Positions 42,139-48,460 of a DNA stretch of 48,460 nt are shown here, in pieces. The DNA is from PALSA-1196 sp036833805 (GTDB lineage: Bacteria > Pseudomonadota > Gammaproteobacteria > Steroidobacterales > Steroidobacteraceae). The DNA lies in the NCBI GenBank assembly GCA_036833805.1, contig DAITPA010000010.1:1-48460 (forward strand), written 5' to 3'. The position numbers were made by a program, and so were the translations under genes. The notes beneath the pieces are model-generated. The model had not been told where the DNA came from and did no database searches. It saw only the letters and a program-made list of their open reading frames with translations. Position 1 is the stretch's first letter. Each line of letters starts with the position of its first letter.

Positions 42139-42710
42139 GCGCGCACGACGGCCGCCTCGACGGCTTCGTGCAATGCCAGCATGCCGAACGAGACATCCTG
42201 TACGACGCCGTTGATAAAAAACGTCGGTGTTGCGCGGATCTGACTGCGTCGCCCGCTGTCGATGTGTTCGCGCACCTTCTGCAGATAGATATGGTCATCC
42301 ATCTCCGCCGTGTAGCGCGCTAACTCAAGACCCAGCGCTGTCGCGTAGCGGCGTAGATCCTTCTCCTGCAGATGGGCCTGATTGCGGAAGAGCAGATCGT
42401 GCATCGGCCAGAACTTGCCCTGGGCGGCCGCCGCCTCTGAAGCTTCGGCGGCGAGTAGCGCATGAAGATGCGCATCCTCGAGTGGAAAGTGCCGGTACGC
42501 AAAACGAATCTGGTTGGGAAACTGATCCAGCAACATCTTGATCGTTGGCGCCGCGACCTTGCAGCTCGGGCACTCGAAGTCGCCGTATTCCATCACCGTG
42601 ACACGGGCGTGCTCCGCGCCCTGGATATGATCGGTCGGCTGCAGCGGCAACGCGAGAGTGGCCGGGTGCGAAATGCTACTCACTGTGTCTACCTCCGATT
42701 GCAAGCCCAC
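42126..42710 (-). CDS. DsbA-family thioredoxin-fold oxidoreductase
   Basis: 194 residues. The redox motif is C47-P-S-C50 in EYGDFECPSCKVAAPTIK. The helical insert typical of DsbA/DsbG-like proteins and a cis-Pro region (RATPTFFINGVVQD) follow. There is no obvious signal peptide, so a cytoplasmic location or a wrong start is possible. It is 2 bp after the malic enzyme on the same strand and probably co-transcribed. Confidence 0.88.
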   Translation of the reverse strand: MGLQSEVDTVSSISHPATLALPLQPTDHIQGAEHARVTVMEYGDFECPSCKVAAPTIKMLLDQFPNQIRFAYRHFPLEDAHLHALLAAEASEAAAAQGKFWPMHDLLFRNQAHLQEKDLRRYATALGLELARYTAEMDDHIYLQKVREHIDSGRRSQIRATPTFFINGVVQDVSFGMLALHEAVEAAVVRAHHT

Positions 42711-42712
42711 GA

Positions 42713-44011
42713 CTATCCGCCAGGACTCGCTGCCGCTGCAACTGCCGCGGCGACTTCTTCATGCAGCGTGCCGTTAAGCGGATCGGGCACGAGTTGTCCG
42801 GGCAGTACTGCGGCGGCGATCGCGCGTGCCGCAGCGAGCAGCATCGTGTCGCTGAATCGCACTGCGCGCGCGCGCAAGACGCCGGCAAACAGGCCTGGAA
42901 AGGCCAAAACGTTATTGATGCTCTTGCCGTCGGCTGCCACCGCCGCGCCGGCTTCAAGCGCCTGCGCCGGCTCGATCTCCGGGTCAGGATTCGACAGCGC
43001 GAATATGATCTGGCCGCTCCGGATAAGCTTCGCCGGAATGAGACCCTTAACTCCAGTCTGCGCAATCACCACCTGCGCGCGGCGCAGAACTTCTTCAAGC
43101 GTGACACCTTGACCACCGAGCTGCGCGAGCCGTCCGGTAGCCTCCGAGCGCACATCGGTCCCAATGAGCCGCTGTACGCCGAACGCGCGCAACAATTGTG
43201 CAATCCCGAGCCCCGCGGCGCCGAGCCCGACGAGACCAACGACAAGGCCATCTAGCGATTCGCCCGTCATGCGCGTCGCGTTAAGCAGCGCGGCGAGTGT
43301 CACGACCGCCGTAGCATGCTGATCGTCGTGCAGCACGGGCATGGCGAGTCGTGCGCGCAATTTATGCTCGATCTCAAAGCAGCGCGGCGCAGAGATATCC
43401 TCGAGCAGGATTGCCCCGAAGGACGGTGCGATCGAGCGCACGACATCGACCAAATGGTCGATCGACGTGCTCTCGATGAGAATCGGGATGCCACTCAAGC
43501 CCACAAACGTAGCGAGCAGAGCCGCCTTGCCTTCGATCACGGGAAGCCCCGCTCGCGGACCGATGTTGCCGAGCCCGAGTATCGCCGAACCATCGGTGAT
43601 CACCGCGACAGTGCGCGCAAGAGCGGTGTATTCGAAGGCCTTCGCGGGATCCTTCTGGATCGCCAGACACACGCGCGCCACACCGGGCGTATAGATATCG
43701 CGCAGGATCTGCTGCGTTGCGATCGCGATACGCGAGTGCATTTCGATCTTGCCGCCGCGGTGGCGTTCGAAAACACGGTCCGACCAGCCGACGAAGCGGG
43801 CCGAAGGCAGCGAACTTAAGCGCCGTAATAGGTCCTCTTGCGCGCCCTCTTCGATCTCGAGCGTAATCTCCCAGAGCGTGCGTCCCTGCTCGCGGCGCAC
43901 GGTCGTGACATGCTCCAGCACAAGACCGGCTTCCGCAATCACGTTCAAAACGCTTGCGAGACTACCGGGGACCTGGGAAGTCTCGACTTGGAGGATCTCG
44001 GGAATCTTCAA
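42713..44011 (-). CDS. NAD-dependent malic enzyme with N-terminal ACT domain
   Basis: 432 residues from TTG, with AGGAGCT 8 bp upstream. Residues 1-80 form an ACT-like regulatory domain (VETSQVPGSLASVLNVIAEA, LWEITLEIEEG). The malic enzyme body has IYTPGVARVCLAIQ with the catalytic tyrosine, LPVIEGKAALLATFVG with the catalytic lysine, VLHDDQHATAVVTLAAL with the metal-binding Asp and the NAD fold VVGLVGLGAAGLGIAQLL. It oxidatively decarboxylates malate to pyruvate. ACT fusions of malic enzyme exist; the effector here is unknown. Confidence 0.93.
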   Translation of the reverse strand: MKIPEILQVETSQVPGSLASVLNVIAEAGLVLEHVTTVRREQGRTLWEITLEIEEGAQEDLLRRLSSLPSARFVGWSDRVFERHRGGKIEMHSRIAIATQQILRDIYTPGVARVCLAIQKDPAKAFEYTALARTVAVITDGSAILGLGNIGPRAGLPVIEGKAALLATFVGLSGIPILIESTSIDHLVDVVRSIAPSFGAILLEDISAPRCFEIEHKLRARLAMPVLHDDQHATAVVTLAALLNATRMTGESLDGLVVGLVGLGAAGLGIAQLLRAFGVQRLIGTDVRSEATGRLAQLGGQGVTLEEVLRRAQVVIAQTGVKGLIPAKLIRSGQIIFALSNPDPEIEPAQALEAGAAVAADGKSINNVLAFPGLFAGVLRARAVRFSDTMLLAAARAIAAAVLPGQLVPDPLNGTLHEEVAAAVAAAASPGG

Positions 44012-44065
44012 ATCGCGCAGCTCCTGGCAAGAAGTATGGCTTAGATCGGGTAATACTCATGCTAC

Positions 44066-44085
44066 GCAGGCACTACGTTGCCTGC
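44066..44085. promoter_or_regulatory. 7-bp inverted repeat upstream of the malic enzyme
   Basis: GCAGGCA and TGCCTGC flank CTACGT, 54 bp before the TTG start. It could be an operator or a short hairpin. The rest of 44012-44324 contains no gene that I can see. Confidence 0.3.
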
Positions 44086-44324
44086 ACTGCAGACATTTTA
44101 GCCCCTCACGGCGGTGGCATTCAGGGCAAGCTGCCACCCACTTCAAGCGTCGCAGCGGGCGCGAGCCGGTATACGCGAAATGGGGCGGTTACGCTCCGTC
44201 TTCGCTTTCGACGGGCCCCAGGCGAGCCGCCTCCGGGTATCGATCGGTCAATAGCGGTCGTCGCGTGGCTGACGTCCAAGCAAGAATGCGGACGCAAACC
44301 GCGCGCCGCATAGTGCATAGTGTG

Positions 44325-44477
44325 CTACGCGCGTCTGAGAAAGGTGATGATCGCCAGAACGAGAAATACAACGAAAAGAACTTTCGCGATTCCGGCCGCG
44401 CCGGCTGCAATACCGCCAAAGCCGAATATCGCTGCAATGATGGCAATGATGAAAAAGACGACTGCGTAATAAAGCAC
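44325..44477 (-). CDS. DUF1328 small membrane protein
   Basis: 50 residues from a GTG start with GGAGG 8 bp upstream. Two hydrophobic segments (LYYAVVFFIIAIIAAIFGFG and AKVLFVVFLVLAIITFL) are separated by the Gly/Ala hinge GIAAGAAGIAK, the DUF1328/YtjA pattern. Homologues are inner-membrane peptides of unknown function, often under stress control. It is monocistronic. Confidence 0.88.
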   Translation of the reverse strand: MLYYAVVFFIIAIIAAIFGFGGIAAGAAGIAKVLFVVFLVLAIITFLRRA

Positions 44478-44573
44478 GGCGGCGGCCTCCGAATTCTTCT
44501 TGGTTCACATTTTCCCTGCGCAGAATTTGGCCTGTTGTGCTCTCGTGCGCTATAAGCGCGCGCCGCGGAGCGC

Positions 44574-44591
44574 TGTCAGACGACTCTGACA
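44574..44591. promoter_or_regulatory. Perfect palindrome TGTCAGA-N4-TCTGACA
   Basis: A perfect 7-bp inverted repeat with a 4-bp spacer lies about 100 bp upstream of the DUF1328 start. On that strand a weak -35/-10 pair (CTGACA, 19 bp, TATAGC) overlaps and follows it. It has the size of a dimeric-repressor operator. The other bases of the 44478-45183 interval contain no gene that I can see apart from the glnK promoter. Confidence 0.35.
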
Positions 44592-45099
44592 AGCTTTTGG
44601 CAAGCTGCGCGCCGCCCGTTGCGGTCGCGCTTGCGAAATGAGCGCACCGCTTGCCGCGTCGCGGACATGCCGGTGGCTTGTGAACGTCTGAAGGAGGCGC
44701 GCTCACGCCTCCCCGCGTGCTGTCGTGGGAATCACGGCTCTCCTTGAAATCACACGGGCTCGTCGGCTGTCGCGCCGCTATGCCGATCGTGGGCGTCGTG
44801 TCTGCCCTCGAACGATATCGCCGCAGCGCAACCCCACGGCACGACTGCAGTCCTCTACCAATGCGCACAAATTCCGGATTGCACCGTTCGTGCGCCGTGC
44901 ACGATACCCGCCGCTGCGCGCACGCGACTCCATTACCCGCGCGGCGCAAATTCGCGTTGTACGTGTGCAACATTGGCAGCGCGCGCATGCATTGTAGTGA
45001 TGCAACAGCAAATTCTGCGCACCGAAACAGTGCGCCGCGAATAAAACACGCGATGCGAATTACCTCGCAAGACGTTGATCTGCATGCCACCGCTGCCTC

Positions 45100-45115
45100 T
45101 GGCATAGGCATTGCT
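45100..45115 (+). promoter_or_regulatory. Sigma-54 promoter of glnK-amtB
   Basis: TGGCATAGGCATTGCT matches the -24/-12 consensus TGGCAC-N5-TTGCW with the invariant GG and GC at correct spacing. It lies 68 bp before the glnK ATG, as expected for NtrC-activated nitrogen-control genes. A clear NtrC site was not found. Confidence 0.85.
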
Positions 45116-45183
45116 TACAGCCGTGTGATCCCGCTCCAGCGGGCAGTTTCCAACGAGAACGATTCAGAGGAGGGGTGGGGTCA

Positions 45184-45522
45184 ATGAAAATGATCACTGC
45201 GATTATTAAGCCTTTCAAACTCGACGACGTCCGCAACGCGATAAGCGAGGTGGGCGTTCAAGGCGTCACTGTCACTGAAGTGCGCGGCTTTGGCCGCCAA
45301 CGCGGTCACACCGAAATCTACCGCGGCGCCGAATACGCGGTGGAGTTCGTTCCTAAGACAAAGATAGAAATCGCCGTCATCGATTCGCTGGCCGAGCAAG
45401 TCATAGAAGCTGTTATGCAGGCCGCCAAGACCGGCAAAGTGGGCGACGGCAAGATCTTTGTATCCGATCTATCGCAAGTCGTGCGCATTCGCACAGGCGA
45501 GCGAGACGCTAGCGCGATTTGA
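45184..45522 (+). CDS. glnK: Nitrogen regulatory protein P-II (GlnK)
   Basis: 112 residues from MKMITAIIKPFKLDDVRNAI; the ATG follows GAGGAGGGG. The T-loop has RGFGRQRGHTEIYRGAEYAV, with the uridylylation site Y51. VIEAVMQAAKTGKVGDGKIF is the second P-II signature. It senses 2-oxoglutarate, ATP/ADP and glutamine status and reversibly blocks AmtB. It is 25 bp upstream of amtB and under the sigma-54 promoter, so nitrogen-limitation control is very likely. Confidence 0.96.
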   Translation: MKMITAIIKPFKLDDVRNAISEVGVQGVTVTEVRGFGRQRGHTEIYRGAEYAVEFVPKTKIEIAVIDSLAEQVIEAVMQAAKTGKVGDGKIFVSDLSQVVRIRTGERDASAI

Positions 45523-45547
45523 AAAAACCTTTTTCGGGGGACCTGCA

Positions 45548-46981
45548 TTGATTACTAAACTGTTCCGTTTGATCTTACTGGGCGCGATCACGCTGTCGGC
45601 GCAAGTCGTCTGGGCCGATGACACACCGACTGGCGCCGCACCCGCCACATCAACGTCCGCGCCTGCAGCGGCTGCGGCGGCAGACACAACGGCGCCGGCC
45701 GCTGTCGCGCCCGCGGCGGCGACGCCGGCACCTCCAGCGCCAACCGAACCCCAGCTCGTCACCGCTGACAAGATCAGTGCCGGTGATACGGCCTGGATGC
45801 TCACCTCGACCGCGCTCGTGTTGATGATGACAATTCCGGGGCTGGCGCTTTTCTACGGTGGCATGGTGCGTAAGAAAAACGTGCTGGCCACGCTCATGCA
45901 AAGCTTCGCGATTACATGCGTCGTGACAATCCTGTGGTGGGTTATCGGCTACTCCTGGGCGTTCACGCCGGGCTCAGCATACCTTGGTGGTTCATCGCGA
46001 CTCTTGATGAACGGCATGACGTTCATGAAGGACGCCGGCAAGCTGACGGTGTCGCATCTTGCATTGACGATCCCGGAAACCGTTTACGCGATGTTTCAGC
46101 TGACGTTCGCAATCATCACACCGGCACTGATCGCGGGCGCATTCGCCGATCGCATGAAGTTCTCGGCGATGTTGATCTTCATGTCCGTCTGGTCGCTCGT
46201 CGTATACGCGCCGATCGCACACTGGGTGTGGGAGCCGTCAGGTTGGCTCGCCGTAAAGGGCGTGCTCGACTATGCAGGCGGCACAGTCGTGCATATCAAT
46301 GCCGGCATCGCGGGCCTCGCGAGCTGCCTCGTCTTGGGCAAGCGCTTGGGCTACGGCAAAGCCGCAATGCCGCCGCATAACCTGACGTTTACCCTGATAG
46401 GCGCATCACTTCTCTGGGTAGGCTGGTTCGGTTTCAACGCGGGTTCCGCGACAGCCGCCGACGGCCGTGCCGGCATGGCAATGGCTGCGACGCAAATCGC
46501 AACCGCTGCTGCAGCGCTCGCCTGGATGTTTGCCGAATGGCTCGTCAAGGGCAAGCCGAGCGTACTCGGTATCGCATCAGGGGCGGTCGCGGGTCTTGTC
46601 GCTATCACACCAGCCTCTGGCTTCGTTGGGCCAACCCCAGCGGTGATTATTGGCGTAGCGGCGGGTGTCGTGTGCTTCTTCGCCGCGACTTCGCTCAAGA
46701 GCGCAATTGGCTATGACGATTCGCTTGACGCCTTTGGCGTGCACTGCGTCGGCGGCATCATCGGTGCATTGTTGACCGGCGCGTTCGCGAGCAAGGAGAT
46801 CGCCGGCGTTGATGGCTCAGTCATCACGCAGCTCTGGGGCGTGGGCACGACGTTGATCTACGGATTCACCGTCAGCTACGTCATCCTCAAAGTCATCGAT
46901 ATGACGATTGGCCTGCGCGTCACTGAAGATCAAGAACGCGAGGGTCTCGATATCTCGCTGCACGGGGAGAGCATCGAGTAA
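45548..46981 (+). CDS. amtB: Ammonium transporter AmtB
   Basis: 477 residues from a TTG start (MITKLFRLILLGAITLSAQV), with GGGGGACC nearby as ribosome-binding site; an ATT next to it is an alternative. A signal peptide ending VVWADD is followed by an unusual Ala/Pro/Thr-rich stretch of about 45 residues. The transporter core with 11 expected segments then starts (DTAWMLTSTALVLMMTIPGL). Trp/Phe gating and twin histidines are in the expected core (HINAGIAGLASCLVLG, FGVHCVGGIIGALLTG). The extension exceeds the usual N-terminus. It conducts ammonium/ammonia inward and is gated by GlnK. Confidence 0.95.
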   Translation: MITKLFRLILLGAITLSAQVVWADDTPTGAAPATSTSAPAAAAAADTTAPAAVAPAAATPAPPAPTEPQLVTADKISAGDTAWMLTSTALVLMMTIPGLALFYGGMVRKKNVLATLMQSFAITCVVTILWWVIGYSWAFTPGSAYLGGSSRLLMNGMTFMKDAGKLTVSHLALTIPETVYAMFQLTFAIITPALIAGAFADRMKFSAMLIFMSVWSLVVYAPIAHWVWEPSGWLAVKGVLDYAGGTVVHINAGIAGLASCLVLGKRLGYGKAAMPPHNLTFTLIGASLLWVGWFGFNAGSATAADGRAGMAMAATQIATAAAALAWMFAEWLVKGKPSVLGIASGAVAGLVAITPASGFVGPTPAVIIGVAAGVVCFFAATSLKSAIGYDDSLDAFGVHCVGGIIGALLTGAFASKEIAGVDGSVITQLWGVGTTLIYGFTVSYVILKVIDMTIGLRVTEDQEREGLDISLHGESIE

Positions 46982-46990
46982 CCGTGGCAT

Positions 46991-47024
46991 AGCCCGGCGG
47001 CGCGCATCCCCGCCGGGCTTTTTT
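46991..47024 (+). terminator. Rho-independent terminator of glnK-amtB
   Basis: GCCCGGCGG and CCGCCGGGC form a 9-bp GC-rich stem around CGCGCATCC, followed by six T. It begins 9 bp after the amtB stop. Confidence 0.93.
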
Positions 47025-47139
47025 CGCTGCGTTATCGGAAATCCAAAGAGCGAAGAGCGCGACGTATTCAGTACCTTGAGCACTGCAACGCCAGCGCGCT
47101 CTCCAGCCTTGTTCAGTTTCTCTGAAGGAGTCGGATTTT

Positions 47140-48372
47140 ATGAAAAGATACGGGAAATCGATCACCACTACAGCATTGCTCCTAAGCGTCATCGGCTCTG
47201 GGGTCGCGCTCGCCGATGAGCCTGCCGCAGCCGCGGTTCCGCCCGCCCCCGCCGCACCCGCAGCCGAGCCCGTTAAATACACGGGACCTTCAATCTTCGA
47301 GGTGCTCGATGGTTCCGGCATCACGGCGACAGGATATGCCGAAGTATCGTGGGAGCACCTGTCGGGCACCGGCGCCTTCTCAAGCTTTACCGCCGACCGG
47401 GTGTTCGATGCGCGCCATGACAGTTTCACGGTCAATCAGGCGGCCATCACGATCGCGATGCAGCCCAAGGAGGGTTTTGGCGCGCTCGTCAATCTGACGG
47501 CCGGCCAGGATGCGGAGATCATCAAGTCATATCCCAACACCGGTGGCTCGGACTTCGATGTAACTCAAGCATTTGTGCAGTATGCGACCGGCCCGCTGAC
47601 GGTCATGGGCGGTAAGTTCGTTACTCTCGCGGGCGCCGAGGTGATCAATCCGACCACCGATTCGAATTTCTCGCGGTCCATATTGTTCGGCTATGCCATA
47701 CCATTTACCCATACGGGCCTGCGCGGCACTTACGCATTCAGTGATCAAGTGAGTCTGACGCTCGGCGTGAACAACGGCTGGGACCAGCTCAGCGACGCCA
47801 ACAAAGACAAGACTGTTGAGTTCGGCTTGACCTTGACTCCGATCAAGGCGTTTACATTCGTCGTTGACGGCTACCTCGGCAAAGAGCCTCTGGGCATAGT
47901 CAACAACGTTGCAACGGCCGCTGAAGGGCAACGTTATCTGGTCGACGTGGTCGCCACCTGGGCCGTGAACGATAAGTTCACGATCATGGCCAACTACGAT
48001 AACGGCCAGCAAAAGGACGACACCTTTGGAGCCGCCAAAAACAAGTACCAGTGGAACGGCGCGGCGATTTATTTCAATTACGCGCTTACCGACCAATGGA
48101 GCGCTTCCTTGCGCGGCGAATACTTTAACGACAAGGACGGGTATCGCACTGGAGTCGTCGATGTGCTGTCCGGCGACGGGCAGAAGTGGAAAGAGGCGAC
48201 CCTCACTCTTGCGTACGCGCCTAGCAAGCACTTTGTATTGCGCATTGAAGGCCGTTACGATAAGTCCAACATCGACGGCGCGTTTATAAAGGACACGAAT
48301 AGCACAACCGGCGCCCTCGATGTCACCGATAATCAGAGCTCCATCGCGCTCGAGGGGATGTATAAATTCTAA
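47140..48372 (+). CDS. Outer-membrane beta-barrel porin, BBP2/OmpL-like
   Basis: 410 residues with the ribosome-binding site GAAGGAG and a signal peptide (SITTTALLLSVIGSGVALAD). An Ala/Pro-rich linker (residues 27-44) precedes a barrel of alternating strands: ITATGYAEVSWEHLSG, FVQYATGPLTVMGGKFVTLA, GLRGTYAFSDQVSLTLGVNN and LVDVVATWAVNDKFTIMANY. The C-terminus ends in phenylalanine (GMYKF), the outer-membrane assembly signal. The pattern matches the BBP2 porin family. It lies after the glnK-amtB terminator on the same strand and probably has its own promoter. Substrate is unknown. The last 88 bp of the window hold no gene. Confidence 0.85.
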   Translation: MKRYGKSITTTALLLSVIGSGVALADEPAAAAVPPAPAAPAAEPVKYTGPSIFEVLDGSGITATGYAEVSWEHLSGTGAFSSFTADRVFDARHDSFTVNQAAITIAMQPKEGFGALVNLTAGQDAEIIKSYPNTGGSDFDVTQAFVQYATGPLTVMGGKFVTLAGAEVINPTTDSNFSRSILFGYAIPFTHTGLRGTYAFSDQVSLTLGVNNGWDQLSDANKDKTVEFGLTLTPIKAFTFVVDGYLGKEPLGIVNNVATAAEGQRYLVDVVATWAVNDKFTIMANYDNGQQKDDTFGAAKNKYQWNGAAIYFNYALTDQWSASLRGEYFNDKDGYRTGVVDVLSGDGQKWKEATLTLAYAPSKHFVLRIEGRYDKSNIDGAFIKDTNSTTGALDVTDNQSSIALEGMYKF

Positions 48373-48460
48373 GGAAGGCGCTAGATGATTGCTTTTCTGC
48401 GTACGCCACACGGGTGAGATGGGTCTTTTCCTGGAGACAGCGGCCTCATCAATCACAGCG

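Noticed and set aside
44878..44898. A possible NtrC site (TGCACC and TGCGCC) upstream of glnK
   Set aside because: Half-sites do not form the expected TGCACY-N5-GGTGCA dyad; too weak to annotate.

Overview
The window reads as a chromosomal segment of a GC-rich gammaproteobacterium. Evidence is the yebC-ruvC-ruvA-ruvB-ybgC gene order, the sucA-sucB-lpdA block, a RelA-type protein, a glnK-amtB pair behind a sigma-54 promoter, and an aryl-polyene/xanthomonadin-like pigment cluster with a chorismatase. A relative of Xanthomonadales, Nevskiales or Steroidobacter-like lineages fits best, but nothing here fixes the genus. A 100-N scaffold gap at 39484-39583 shows this is a draft assembly.

Region 1 (1-10692) is housekeeping. 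On the minus strand lie an N-terminally shortened yebC, ruvC, ruvA, ruvB and the start of ybgC. A shortened RelA-like synthetase diverges from yebC. It is followed by the convergent 2-oxoglutarate dehydrogenase genes sucA-sucB-lpdA and a small DUF5658-like membrane protein that overlaps sucA.

Region 2 (10783-20578) is a tRNA-linked accessory island. A tRNA-Ala(CGC) gene at 20503-20578 has been the target of an integrative element: 46 bp of its 3' half recur at 10900 and 15760. A decayed tyrosine-recombinase fragment lies inside. The whole unit, including the neighbouring tRNA-Arg(CCT), is present twice as a direct tandem repeat with a period of 4860 bp. About 4852 bp appear identical. Cargo is mostly small envelope-type or unknown proteins and gene remnants.

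Region 3 (20689-21735) holds a BCP-type peroxiredoxin and a membrane-anchored histidine phosphatase.

Region 4 (21880-39349) is the most striking part: a pigment-type type II fatty-acid/polyketide cluster. A FADH2-dependent halogenase-like enzyme and a FkbO/Hyg5/XanB2-type chorismatase (hydroxybenzoate starter) are followed by a PlsC-type acyltransferase, a glycosyltransferase and a UbiE-like methyltransferase on the opposite strand. Then comes a tightly overlapping operon: ACP, COG4648 membrane protein, AMP-ligase, dehydratase, LpxL-type acyltransferase, LolA-like protein, MMPL exporter, polysaccharide deacetylase, methyltransferase, ketosynthase, chain-length factor, second dehydratase, ketoreductase and a CPA2 antiporter. 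The expected product is a membrane-anchored, possibly halogenated aryl polyene: starter made and activated, chain elongated on ACP, product esterified to a glycerolipid or sugar and exported to the outer membrane.

Region 5 (39350-48460) holds the assembly gap, a small secreted-protein gene broken by a nonsense codon, an M13 metallopeptidase, a DsbA-like protein, an ACT-containing malic enzyme and a DUF1328 peptide. It ends with the nitrogen operon glnK-amtB with its terminator, and a BBP2-type outer-membrane porin.
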